Of a stretch of DNA of 64,000 nucleotides, positions 46,291-61,200 are shown one piece after another (the stretch's first letter is position 1; the number at the start of each line of letters is the position of its first letter). A program made the position numbers and the translations under genes. The DNA is from Enoplolaimus lenunculus (lineage: Eukaryota; Nematoda; Enoplea; Enoplida; Thoracostomopsidae). Below the pieces are notes generated by a model, which saw only the letters and a program-made list of their open reading frames with translations, was not told the origin of the DNA and ran no database searches. The stretch is taken from positions 50,971-114,970 of the forward strand of contig JASANG010000828.1 in assembly GCA_030248215.1 (NCBI GenBank). Reading direction: 5' to 3'.

Positions 46291-49200
46291 TCACCTATTA
46301 TTAATTTCGCTATGAATGTGCTTTAAAAATTCCATATACGAAAACGTTGATTCAGTCCTGTCGTCAACCATACGAGCTGTAAATAGCACAGAACGACGGC
46401 TGCCATCTCTGAAAATACAACAATATCCCAATAAATCGTCGAAGTTCACGTGTTCACAAACAAAAATCAATGTTTTGTATTAAAACATTTTAATTCGTAC
46501 CAATGGCGCGTAACAGCTATGTTTGCACGTAAAATTCAATAGGATTTAGAGCCACAAAAACTAAGAATGTGAAAACAACATTGCATTTTTGCCGGAACCG
46601 GACATGCACTGAAAAACCGTAATATTCCAAAAATGTTTTGAGCACAACAAAGTCAGGCACACACTTCATGCAACACAACAATTTTCAAATTTCAGCTGAC
46701 TGATTGCAACTGCAATGATACATACTTAATAAATATCAACGGAGTCGCAAAAGGTCGTCGCTGACATAATCCGGCAATAAAACTTCGAATATTTTTGTTA
46801 ATCAATGCATTCGTCGTTGGAAAAGTCAGCTGTAAAAGTAAAAAAATCCACGTTACAATACTCTTCCATGCTCAATCACTTTACATATACACTTATTTCA
46901 ATTAGTCCAAGGTTACCATGACAGTACTATTAGTTTTTCCCACAAGAATTTTGGTCAATGTCGTAATTAATTACCCAACTAAAGAAGTGATTTGCTTAGC
47001 AAATACTTAAGTATCAAGTTACACTTAAGTACCGTTTCAGAAAACAAGTAATATTGTGCATGACAAATCAAAAATATTCCAAAGCGCACTTATTGTAAAG
47101 CAGAAATGAACAATATTAAAACTGAAACAAACAAAGATTGAAAACACAACAGGCCTCCGATTTGCCCGGAGCTTGCTCTATATTTCATGATATTATAAAT
47201 CTACCCCTCGTTGAAAATGATTAAAATCAACCCGTTCTCAATCACTGACCTGATCCTCATCAATTGAAGCAAAATTTGGCGCATTGAACACATCTTGACA
47301 AAGCGAGTCACTAACTGCGCTTCCAATATAGACATAGTGATACGAACCGATGTCAAGCATGTAGATGCCGTGTTTATCAACAGACGCATATGACAGATGC
47401 AGTAAAGGCGGCATTGTATCCTGAAATGCACATAAAGCAATAATATCGTAGATAGCAACAATGATAATAATCTGGCTTCTCCACAGCGGAGGAGGGGCCC
47501 AGCACTTTTCGAAATTTTCATTCCCCCCCCCGGCGAAAATTTTGCCGCCCCCAGGAAAGCCCCCCCCCGGCGAATTTTCGGCCGCCCCCCCAGCAAATTT
47601 TTTTGCTGCGGACCCCCCAGGACTTTTCTAGGTCAAAAATTTTCAATGTTAAAACGTAAAGACCTGGACTTCTTTTGAGGCGGACATTCGGCAAAATATG
47701 ATTTTATATTACGCTGAGTACTCATAATTTTTAATAGCGTTACAAATACCCGTAGTAACTAATACAATTCAATAATGAACTGAAAAAGCACAACTATATA
47801 AAGACCGTTTCAGGGCACACAGCATTCGAAAGTACCTTGCAGCAGCAAGTTCAACCCGCCTGAGCCTTATGATAAATTGAAGCTGTGACTAATATACAAA
47901 ATATATATTAATCACAGTTTCAATTATAGATTATCTATATTTTATACAATTGTGCTTCTTTCAACTTCTGATTAAGTTGTCAGTATATACGTAATATTAG
48001 TTAAAATTATTGTTATTAGCGTTTGCGAGAAATTTTTGTCATGTTGAGCGATGAGTAATCTTACGTTGAGTTGGAAACACGGTCTAGAATGAAAAAAAAT
48101 GGTCCAAAAAGTCGGTTTGCAAAATTTTAAGCCTGCCCCCCAGATCATCTGGGGGGCCCCCAGGAAAACTGCCCCCCAGCAAAATCAGCTGTCCCCCAGG
48201 AAACTCCTGGGGGCCCCCAGGAAACGCCCCCCGGCGGAAATTTTCAGGCTGTAGAAAAGCCAGATAATGACAAATAAAAATTGTACGCAAAACATAGCAA
48301 ACATTGCATAAATATACAAAACAATAAACATTTACGGAAATAACTGCAAAACATTATTCAATTTATCACATACCATATAAATCTATCTGCGTAATTCCTA
48401 TCGCGATTCGACAAATATTTTTCCAACAAAGTAGCAATGCGAAATTCTAAACCCGATGGTTCACACACTACAAAACTTATCGTAAACTAACGATTAATGG
48501 CGTAACCACAATACCATTAAAAAATTTACCTCAACGTTTGCTTAGCAGAACCTATCTAAACGTAGATACATCACGATAAGCCGTAGTTTTCAGACGAGTG
48601 TAGCACCTATCAACGTGTGTTAAATTTCGAAGTTTTTCGTTGTCTCACAAAATTACAAAACATTTCACTAAATTACTATAATGCGCTACGCACATTTCAG
48701 AATCTGGCCTTACGCCAAATGAATACGTACCTTATTGTCACTATCCATAGTATGCAATGGGTACAAATTTGGATAAATCTGATACATCGCCGCACTGAGA
48801 GGTAAGGTTTTAAAGTCATTCATCGCTGCTAATCGGGTGTCCAGTCTAACACTAGTTCCAAATGCGAATGCTGGCTAAAACATACTACATCTCCCTTGTT
48901 ACTCAATATAAAAAATAACGGAATCTTCATTGACACGGCCCTTGCTAATTACTGGGGCATGCCTTCCGGATTACTAAAAAATTGTCTGTACACATGCACT
49001 TATAGTTAACATGAGCCAATGACACAATGCAATCGGATTAACGACCAATTGCAAAAATAGAAGTAATGTGCGCTCTAAATTAACTTTTGAACAAATGAAC
49101 GGTCCGTAAACGTCAGTAATGAATAAAATTACTTGCTTTCAATATACTATGCCTATGCTCGTAATTTCATATCAACAGCACTGTTAAGTTCACTTGTTGG

Positions 49201-52200
49201 AAGTGCTGTACTACACACAATTGAAAATACAGCTTCCGAAATCCGTTGTTGTCTTACAATCAAAACTTACATTTTTTAGCAGCCCAAGGATGTATAACGG
49301 AAACAGAGCGAGTGATTGTGGAACGGGTAAGGCAGACGTCCGTTGCGCTGCAGTCAAAGTGCCTCCGAACGTTCCGAGAGCGTCCACAGCGGCATTGACC
49401 AACGCTTCCCGTGCATCAGACAATGATGACATCACTGAACGATCCACAGCTGAAAATAGCACAAAAGCAATAGTCTCAAAATCAGTCACATTTCGATTTG
49501 AGTAATGTTTTCTCAAAATGCTGCAGTTTTATTCTCAAAATGCTGCAGTTAGAAATTTTGTGTCTAAAGACTTGCAAATAGTTAATATTCTAACAGTTTT
49601 AGAAATTTTGTGCTTTAAGACTTGCAAATAGTTAATATTCTCTTAGAGTCCGCCGAAATACCCACACACGCTCAAATGCACGCCCATTATCGACTCTGAC
49701 ATACCCATGCGTGCTAGTAACGCAGCAATCGCTTGAGCATCAGCACGAACGTGTAAATCAGACACATTTTTGACAACTGGAACACACAGTGTGTGCACAC
49801 GAATTCGCCGTTCACCTGAGAACACAATTTCAATGATTATATATGTCATGAACGCAGCAATACTGACGTTATTATAAGTGGCATAGCTCCACATTAATTA
49901 CGCAAAAACCGTTACAAATTTTTTTGATTATTTATTAAAACTCAAAATCGCGCACTCATTTGTTTACAAAGAAGTGAGTAAATCGGCGCCGATTTTATAT
50001 ATCGATAACAAGGTGCAACCGGAATTCCGGTTCCGGTAAATTTTTACCTGAATTAAAAATTCCGGTATTAAATTTTGATCGGTGGAAATTAAGTTATTTT
50101 ACTAAAAAATTACGATAAAAATTAAGTAATTTCATTCGTATAGTATATAAACCTAGACAATCGCCGAAAACAAACCAAACGGCAGATAACGTTAATACCT
50201 ATCTCCAACTACTAAGAGTTATTTCACCAATATTATTGCAAAAAGAAAAATAAAATGCATTTTTCGGCGGAACGTATTTTTCATTTTCTGGTTCCGGTTC
50301 CGTTTCAGGTATTTTTTTTAAATTCCGGTTGCGGTAAATTGTAATTCCGTTGCACCCTGACATACCTGCATAAAATAAGCATTGGATCAAACCGAAACAA
50401 AAAATGTAGACATCCTCTAAAAATTGTATGTATTCCTACTACAGTATTACAATTACAACTAACAATTTAGACTCGGTGTTCGCTAAAAGGTAATAATATA
50501 AAACTAGCAGCTACATACCTTTGCTTGACGTATACAGCAACGCAGACTGAAAACATGCGGTTGCTGCGCCATCAAGATTTTCTTCGAGCTGTAACTGAAC
50601 TCCAAACGCCGCATCTGGATTAATATTCGGCAATGCTAGTAAATCGGTAGAGCGAACAAATGCATTGCCGTGGAATGTATGCAGTGATAAGCCTAAAACG
50701 GAAAATCACCAATTATCGACAAATGTTCGAATAAGCGAATTGTGACAGCTGCTTATATCAAAGGTCATTCACTCGCGAAAGGCGCAAAGCCTACCAATAT
50801 ATGATGGCGATAGATTGCTACATACATTCGATAATGCTATCAAACAACTAGAGACTGGTAAATATTAAATGAACGGCATCTAAACCAAACGATTTCACGG
50901 CGCAATTTCGCTTCGCACATTGACTTTTTAAAAACGCGCTGAAAAATTAATAAAAACCCAGCTAAACTATGGTACACCGACGCACCCCGTGTACAACGGA
51001 TACGCAACACAGCTTCAAGTCCTAGTTTTCGCGAAAGGTACCGGTCAAAATCTCGTTTGAAGCGAATTGCCTCCACTGCATTTTTCGCTACGTGGAACGC
51101 CGGATAATAATGAATGCTACCACCGCAATATTTCGACATTCCAGCTAAAGCAAATAAATGAAAAAACTCAAATTAGTTACCTATGTATAATAATATAGTT
51201 GTTTCTCCCAGCTAATAAACAATCTAGAATATGAGGAGAGCTTATATATTTTCCAGCGTATGTAGTAATTGGGCTAATAATTAGGATATAGCGTACAGAG
51301 TATATACCTCGTTTATTAGATAAAAGCACCTTAAGAAACTGAACCACTAAATCCGACCTTTTAATTTCAGGGTTAACGCTGTTAGTCGTTACTTTCAGTT
51401 CAAGACAGGGCTCCAGACACCAGCAATAACTAATCATACGAGCTACAGCTACAAACTAAGCTTTGCGCTTTACTGATATTTGCGACGCCTGATGCCACAT
51501 GGCCGTGCGCGTCACAGTAAAGCAAAACGCAATCTCAAAGGCCGATATTTTAGAGAATTCACAGTTGGACTTCAAAATGCTCATATTCTCGCACATGTTC
51601 GACTTCTGGCGGTTTCCTAGTTAAGGTCCCACACCGGACCTCGTCTTAACAGCCAGACTGCCCACCCCAGCTTTTTTGGACTACCCCGGTAAAAATTGGC
51701 TGCGTAAAACATGTTATCATGTTATATTTGAAACTTATTTAGACTCTGAAAATGTTACATTTTAGGTTGGTAGCAACAGAGAAAGTCAGTGGTGACAGAT
51801 TTTGCTCCGCTTCTTTTCTACTCTGTTGCTTTGCAGCCAACTTCGATATCATCAACAGTCGAGTTTGAACTTAGAAGTAGCATTAAATACATGTTGACTA
51901 CATTCAGAGCCAAAAAATGGAAATTTTAAGCCATAAAAAATTTTGACCTTCCCCAGCTAACTTTGAAACTTACACAGCGTCGCTAAATCTGCGTATTGTG
52001 TGCTAAGCAAAAACAAATCAATTGCAACTTGATATCCGGAACACGACAGAGCGAGAGTTTTGTAGAAATCAGTTGCTGGCGCTAAATGTTTGACATCCTG
52101 AAGTATTAAGATAATAGCAAAAAGCAAGAATGAAAAGGAACACCAGTTAGCGACATGTTTGAAAAACAATGTGTTACAACAAAATAACTATTTTATTACA

Positions 52201-55169
52201 CCAACGCAATGCACATGTATCAACATTTCGTAACACGTTTTGTAACTTCAAAATTATTAGTTAATGGTACGCTTTGAAATTTAGCAAATACTTTTACCCT
52301 GCTACTGTGTGTAATTAACACTTATTTGAGAATACTGCGCCAGAAACCAAACAAACTATCAGATGGGTTGACGATTACTTACCTTTGATGCCCTATCGTT
52401 AGGATCTTCCCTAGATGAAAGGGCTCCTGGTCCAGCATTAGGCAACACCGTTTGGAACACGGTAACTCTACCTCCGATTGGGCTCTAAAACACAACTGCA
52501 GCTGTTGCAACAAAAACAAGCAGTGATCGCTTGAAAATTTAAGATGACAAATTTAAGAAACTTAACAAAAGGACTAAAAAGAATTATAAACATGCAAAAT
52601 GCAACCAGTTCGTTATTTACTGCCAAAATAAGAAAATTAGTATAAATAGGGCGCAATTTGGGCCTATACAAAAATCACCAGTGAGGTCTTGCAGTTTTCG
52701 TGGCATTTAAAGTCTGTGAAATTATAAAATTGAAAGGGATTTAAACAGCAAAGTTTAGTCTACAACACCTGAACATATTATTAAATTGGTTTGCATGTCT
52801 CAAGAACTCTCTTTAACAGGTGTTACTGCCCGTATTCTCAAATGCATTTAACACACATAACCAGTTGGCGACAGTTCCTGTAACTTTAGAATTAGTGAAC
52901 GGAACGCTTCTAAGTTTGACAAAGTTCTGGAATTTCAGCAATCCTAACCTATTACTAAATGCTAGACAAAAGAAATAAGCGGCCCCGATCTCGGAAGTGT
53001 CACGGTTTGACAGCTCTCGGTCTAGCTTCTTTGATTCTACTTATTTGTAAACCGAGACCAATGGTTAACAAATGTACCATTTTTCTCCTCAATATGTTAA
53101 AGTTAATTTTAACCTAATGCGGTTTTAATTTGATTATAATATTAAGAAGTAAGTCAGAGCAGATTCAGTAACTTGATGCTTAAACAAAAAACCGCTTCTT
53201 AAAAGCATTCAAACCTTAGTTAGAAAAATTTCCATTTCATTTTCGGTATCTGTTAAAAATTGATCAAGAACTGCAGACTATGTCTCGGAAGGTCACTTCT
53301 CGGTCACGGTTTTTTGACAGAGACCGCCCACCCCTGTTGAGAATACCGGTATAGACGCTAGCCAACACAGAGCACAGTGACAAGGGACAAACTTACAATC
53401 AGCTCAGATGCAGCTTGCAATGCTGCACCCAAAGCAGAACGTGTATCCGCGTTTCGGAATCCATAACCAGGATTACAATGAGGCTGAACCCCAGCATTAG
53501 CAGAAGTTGATTGTATTGCAGTAGAAGAAGTACTTCCGCGTACACTATTGTCTGCGCTGTCTGTCGTTGCATTGGGATCAAACAAAGATGGCAATTGCTC
53601 TAAGAAATCTTTGATCGTCTGTTTATAAGAAAATGCATCATTGTTATTCATTAGGTAGCAAACAAGACAAAATTGGAATTCGGGTTAAAATTGCCAAATT
53701 TGGTATTTTTCCATTATCTAGTTTCGGTTGTAAAATTCGGTATTTTACCAGAATTTTCCCATATTCTCTGCATTGATTTAAATCAGTTGCTACTTAGGTT
53801 TTGTAAAATTTAGTTTTGATCAGATTTTAAAAATCGTTATGAGAATTCAGTTAAAACAATTCACTTACGTTTGTGTGTTCTTCAAGATTGACAAGTAGTT
53901 TCGAATTGTACGGCAAGAACATATCTTAAACAAAAAACAATTAATATAAAGTACACAAGGCTTCGGAGTAAAAGGTTGAATATAATTATCTGGCTTCTCC
54001 ACAGCGGGGGGGCGGGGGGTCCCCAGCACTTTTCGAAATTTTCATTTTCCCCCGGCGAAAATTTTGCCGCCCCCAGAAAAGGCCCCCCCGGCGATTTTTC
54101 GGCCGCCCCCCAGCAAAATGCCCCCCAGCAAATTTTTTTTGCTGGGGCCCCCAGGACTTTTCTAAGCCAAAAATTTTCAATGTTAAAACATAAAGACCTG
54201 GACTGTTTTTGAGGCGGACATTCGGCAAAATGTGATTCACAAATACCGGTAGTAACTAGTACAATTCAATAATGAACTGAAAAAAGCACAATTATATAAA
54301 GACCGTTTCAGGGCATACAGCATTCGAAAGTACCTTGCAGCAACAAGTTCAACCCGCCTGAGCCTTAAGATAAACTGAAGCTGTGACTAATATATGAAAT
54401 ATGTTAATCACAGTTTCAATTATAGATTATCTATATTTTATATTGCTTCTTTCAACTTCTGGTAAAGTTGTCAGTAATATTATTTAAAATTATTGTTATT
54501 AGCGTTTGTGGGGAATTTTTGTCATGTTGAGCGATGAGTAATCTTCAGTTGAGTTGGAAACACGATCTAGAATAAAAAAATGGTCCAAAAAATCGGCTTG
54601 CAAAATTTTAAGCCTGCCCCCCGATCATCTGGGGGCCCCCAGGAAAACTGCCCCTCAGCAAAATTAGCTGTCCCCCAGGAAACTCCTGGGGCCCCCAGGA
54701 AACGCCCCCCCCGGCGGAAATTTTCAAGCTGTAGAAAAGCCAGATTATTCAAGTGCGCCAAATGCGGAAAACGCCAGGGTTCCAAATCTTTGAATGCTTG
54801 AAATTGAACATACCATCTAAATCAGTTACAGTAAGCATTTGTGGCGGCCTTCCGTCTTCTTCGTGGAACAAATAAAACTGAACTCCAGAACTGAACGTTA
54901 TGAAACCAATCAGCGTGCGGTTGTCACCCGGGATCGAGTCCCAGTTTTCCAACAAACGCTCACACACAATGTCTAAGTAGCCTGAAACACAACAAAATTC
55001 ATACGCAGCATAAAACAAAAAAAACTGACCTACAATATAAACCTCGAATTTAAAGCGAGGCTTCAAGTTAGTTCACTGTACTAAAAACGAAAATTTTTGA
55101 GTCAAATTAAAATAAAACATCCAAACGTGTTGTATGCTTGAACTTTTTAAATAACTACAAACGAAAACT

Positions 55170-55221
<52 letters not shown>

Positions 55222-58200
55222 CCTAAATAATCATAATTACATAATAGTAGTGTAATAATAATAAAACAATAAAAATAACAATAGCAATAACAACAATAAT
55301 ATTAAGAAGAATAATAATCTTACCAGTTTCAATCGCGTGCTGCGAAACATCCAGAACAAACAAATACGAGGCTGGCTGTGGCGTACGAAGCTAAAAATAC
55401 CCACAAATTTGTGTTTAATATCGTTGCCGAATATTAGCAACAGTTAAAAAGCATGAAAATTAATACATCAGCAAAATTTGCAATGAATGACAATTTAGCA
55501 AAATCCGAAAGTTTTAACGTAATTTCCCTGCACTGGAGTTTTTTATTTCAAATTTCTTCAAAACTGGGACACACCCAACTTATTTTACTTTAATTTTCCA
55601 AGTGTGTATTGCTACATTTACAATTTGTGTTATACACCGTATTATTTTATGTTTTGTATATAAATCCCTTACCGAAACTTTGCACCACAAACTCACACTT
55701 TACACGCTTATATATTACACTTACTGAGAAGTTATACAAAAAAATGTTTGACTTTTTCCAAAAACTGAATTTTTAAAAATGAAATACTCGACCGGGTTGC
55801 GGCAAAATCTCAAGACAGGGTTTAAATAGAGGGACTAATCGAGTTCGGGGGACTTTGGCCAAGCGGGGGGACCCCACACTCTTATACGCAGAGCCCAGAT
55901 ATTATTACCAATAGCTATTAATCGTAAAACTGTACAAAAACAAATCTGAAATGACTGTTGCATGTAAAATTCTGAAACAAAATGAAAACTACCAACCATA
56001 TATTCAGCAGGTGCAATGAATTCCACTGTGGCGTTCTTGATTTCAGGGCGACGTTGCGGATCTCCGTATGTTTTTGATAACGGATCAAAATGAAATTCTT
56101 CAGGCACTGCAACAGAAGCATAAAGTAAACGAATAGAAGATCTACATATAGCTTCATGCATCAGCCACCAGAGATGGGCAGTGTCGGACTACCGACACCG
56201 GCTAAGAAAAGTCCCGCACGGTCTTGGTCAATTTTTGGTTATCACCGAAAAACTAAAATTTTAAGATAAAGTATACTAATTTTTGTAGGTTTACCAGCAT
56301 TTGCTGAATCATCGAGTTCTGGGCTCGGTTCCAAGCCACCGACAACGCGAGCAGGCAAACATCGAGACTTGCTGAGATAGAGACTCCTAACCCTGTCAGC
56401 CACAATAATTTGCAAACACAGTGTAAAAATGTAAATTCAATTTTACGTCACCGTTATAAATTTATACAATGTTTGGCCGTGTTATGAAATTGAATATTTA
56501 TAAACAGCCAACATTTTGTAAAACGCAATCGGAATCGGAAAAATTGTGAGTTTGGTGATACCCTATTCTACTACAAAAAAGAAATCATTTCGTTAAAAGA
56601 TGTTCCGCAACCAAAATTTTTTGCAGATGTCGATTTTATTTTCAAACTTTACCGGTGCCGAATTCAATTTTATTAATACATCATGCTTAGAAATTGAGGA
56701 GAAATTAATAGTATTATAAAATCGGCATATCACTAATTTTGTTTAGTAGGCCAATCACAAAAGTGCTAAATATTCATACATTCATTAGTTCGATAACAGA
56801 TATTGCACTTCCAATGCCGTTGATCAGGGAATTGTACAAACGGATTAATGTACGTCCGGCACGCTTTACAACGCACAATCACCGACGCTTGTAATACACT
56901 CAATTGCTGAAAGAGAGAATAACAAACATAAACAATCAGAAACATTTAAATATTTACAAAATATATGTCAACAAACTAGACTACGGTTAACAACAAGTTT
57001 CATTTTTAATCCATTTAATTAAATTTTTCAAATCTTATGTACCTCAATACATATTTCATCTAATCCGTAAACAGCAGCAGGTCCAAAAATTAGACGAACG
57101 AATAGTAACACTAGCGCTGACTTTGAGCATTGTAAGAGCTTCACAGATCGGTATATATTACCTTGATATAATTAATTTGGTTTATACACAGCAAAGCTAA
57201 AAGCAGAACCAAAACAAACCAACTTTTAAATCTTTAAACGGATGCAGTATGAGTCCCAACGGCAAGCGACACTTTTTCAGCAGTTCAGCAGTTTGCGGCA
57301 CTGAATTGAGGGTACAGCGGAATATTCTGAAGTACAAATATCAATTAAAACGAAGTTAACGATTTGAACGTAGTTCAAATAATTTAAAATAATCGTAAGA
57401 TTTCAATGTTATTACGTCAATCTAATCCGTACATCCGTATTCTCGTGGAAATAGAAAAATACTCCTTAAAAACATTCGTGAAACAAGCATAGTTTGAAAA
57501 AATGCTCATTTTATGCCTGTTATTGAGTATGTTAAACATATTTGAATATACTCACGAAAAAATTTCAATCAACCCACTTGGATTAAACTTACTCAGGACT
57601 ACAATTGACATCATGATGCGCAAATAACGGAGGCACAGCAACTTTGGTTGCTTCTATTGGTTTTGGTGGCAACACGTTTCCGTCGCGCAGTAAGTTAAAA
57701 CCAGCAGAAGCCTGTAGACGTCAAACACGCAATATATAGACCGGATACCTCACAATTTCAATACCTTCCTTGAGATCAGGCAATTCGCGTACTACACTTA
57801 ACAGTACCGGACAACGAGCATATATACGTAGCGCCACCTTGCCTGTAGATATCAAACATGCAATATATAGACCGGATACCAAAAAGCCAGATATTTTTGA
57901 GCGAAGCGAAACTCCGAGCGAAGCTCGGAGTTTCGCGAAGCGTTTTATGTTTTGTACTTAGGGGTCGAAAGGTGGATGTTTTGTACTTGGGGGTCGAAAG
58001 GTGGATGTCCGTCCGTCTGTCCGTCCGAAAAGAATCTCAGGAAACAGCTGAACCGATTTTGATAACTTTTTTTGTTTGAAAGCCAATTATCCTGGGGTGT
58101 TAACCTCGTATTGGGGTTTGAAATTTTTAAGCCGTTTATTAGCTGAAGGCTAACTTGCATAATTAATTAAGCCTAAATTAGGGCTTTCCACAATATTTCA

Positions 58201-61200
58201 CTAATTATTACAGTTAGAAGCCATCTAATTTTAGCATTAAAGGGTTTTGGGTGCGAGGAATCTGCGTAGACTGTTTACAAATCTCCAAAACGGATAATTG
58301 AGCAGTTAGCTAATAGATAATTTGCATATTAGCATAGTGTATAAGCCTAAATTAGGACTTTTTACAATATTTCACTAATTATTAAGGTTAAAAGCAATAT
58401 AATTTCAGCATTAAAGGGTTTTTAGGTGCGAGGAATTTGAATAAATTGTTTACAAACCTCCATAACCGATAATTGAATAGTTAGCTGATAGCTAATTTGC
58501 ATATTAGCTTAATTGACCAGGCAAAATTAGGACTTTTTAAATTATTTCAATAATTATTAAGGTTAAAAGCAATATAATTTCAGCACTAAAGGGTTTTTAG
58601 GTGTGAGGAATCTGAAAAAATTGTTTACCAACGTCTAAAACCAATAATTGAGTAGTTAGCTAATAGATAATTTACATATTACCATAGTTTATAAGCCTAA
58701 ATCAGGACTTTTTACAAAATTTCACTAATTATTAAGGTTAAAAGCAATAGAATTTGAGCACTTAAGGGTTTTTAGGTGCGAGAAAGTTAAATAAATTGTT
58801 TACAAACCTCCAAACCGATAATTGAATAGTTAGCTAATAGCTAATTTGCATATTACCTTAATTGACCAGGTAAAATTAGGACTTTTTAAATTATTTCAAT
58901 AATTATTAAGGTTAAAAGCAATATAATTTCAGCACTAAAGGGTTTTCGGGTGCGAGGAATCTGAATAAATTGTCTACATACCTTTAAAGGCGATTATCGA
59001 ATAGTTAGCTTATAGATAATTTGCATATTTGCTTAATTGACGAGACAAAATTAGGACTTTTTGAATTATTCCAATAATTATTAGGGTGGCTGAAAGGTTT
59101 TTGCGTGCGAGGAATCTGAGGAAATCGCTTACAAACCTCCAAAACCGATAAAAGAATAGTTAGCTAATAACTAATTTGTATATTACCTTAATTACTTACG
59201 TGTGTTCGAGCTTCGCTCAATAAATGTAGTCCCACTACGACTGGTTATTAGGGTGGTCTTATACTTTTCACAATCGCGAGTTCAGGCAATTCGCGTACAA
59301 CGCTTAACAGTAAAGGACAACGAGTATATATAGCAACACCTTACCTGTAAATTAATTGCGCCTAAACTTTGATTAAGACATGTCATGCCCGGGTCTTGAC
59401 GAAGTGATGGAGGCGGTATTCCATTCGGAAAAGGTATGTTAGGTTGCGAGGTTCCAAAACTGCCTGCATGACTTCCAACGCTTGTCATTGGCTGAGCCAA
59501 TGAAGTTTGGTTATGCTGGTTAGGCATATGCTGAAAACACAAATAACGACGTAAATACATTATCCAGTTAGGCGGTATGTAATGAAAATAGTCGTCATCA
59601 CTCTTATAGATTATGTTCTATGAATAAAAGTCAATTTAAAGTTTAAACGTACCGTTTTAGAAGGACATGATCCGAATTTTTTAAACATAGAAAATAATTT
59701 CTGTTTCTATCTACATTCTACCAGCTCAGTGTGCAAAATATTAACTGGCAGTATGCAATGCGAAGCGGTTAATGTCATTCACAAAAATATATTTCAAGTA
59801 AATCATAAAACACTGTACTGTATTTACTAGGGATGTGCCAATACCAAAATTTTTCCCCGATGACGATGCCGATTATTGTGAAGATAAACCGATGCCGATA
59901 CCTAGTCATTACTCAAAGGCGAAGCCCGTTGACCAATTTTTTCCTTCTGCAGTTTGCTTAAACATACGACATACGATAGTTGTCTTAAGAGATATGTTGT
60001 GAGTGTTTTGTTTCTAATGTACGTAGTTCACACTGTGAGCGATGGTTGGGCAACTATCTGATAAATTCTTTAACCTATTTAAAATTAGGTACGGTGCAGT
60101 TACTATTCAGAATGTAGGCGCGGGATGTTAAAATCACTAAGTTAATTTTATTCCGGGTTTTGTCCGGGCATTTTTGTAATACCCGGACCCGGAATGATTT
60201 GTTGTGAAAACTCGAATCTTGAAGCGAAAAACAGGGTCAAGACCCGGACCCATTCCCGGATACAACTCTACCTATATTAATGCAAAAATCTGCAAAAAAA
60301 TAACTATCCGTCTCCGGTATCCGTTCAAAATATTGTCTGCTAGATAAGGGTGGCACCGAATCCACTATCTGACCGAATTCGAATCCATTGCTACATTGCC
60401 GAATTCAAATCCGAATCTTACATGTTGCAAATTCTGTTATATCAGTGCCATCCGCATAACATTTAAAAGTTAATATATTTCGTGCCCGGCCTCAGTTTTG
60501 ACATTTGTGACCGGAAACAAAAATTATTAGTATAAATTATTTAAAATTTTTAATGTTCAGAACTGAAAAAACATATTGCAAAATATTGTTGGATTCGGCT
60601 TTTTCACAATTGCATACGAACCTTTGTTGCCACTCTGTGGTTGATCCCTGCCTGTTACATAATATTCTCATGTAATACAAAAATATTTAATTTTTGACAA
60701 AACTAACAATCTGTCCAAATTGCGGTTGTGCCGGAAACGGCGGCACCAGTGGCGTTACAGATGAACTAGTAGTAGGACGCATCATATTAGTTGGCGGTTG
60801 ACTTGAAGTTATCATCGATGAAATAGGAGGCATTGGTAGTCTAATACTGGTATTCATTGATGGATTTACTCCACTGCTAACATCGTCGACTGGTGATTGC
60901 ACAACGCTTCGGAAACGGTTTTCGTCTGCTGAAAGCACGGTGTTTACTTCACCCACGCGTAACGAACCTGAACGTAAGCCTTGAGTCATATTTAAATGAC
61001 AGATAATGTATTATCCAGGGGTTGGCCACTGGAGAGGTGGGAGGGTTGATAGACCCCACTTACCAAAAGCCACACCCTCTAAAGATTTCCCTACGGTTCA
61101 GCCCTCTCCCACTCAAGATTTCTCCCCCGGGATAATTTTACAGTCCTAACAATATTGCGAAAAACATCTTTGTGAATAAACCATACCCTCTCCTTCCGAT

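Noticed and set aside
57770-57961. Short plus-strand frame at the left edge of element J
   Set aside because: It crosses a duplicated intron segment and the element end, with no coding signature.
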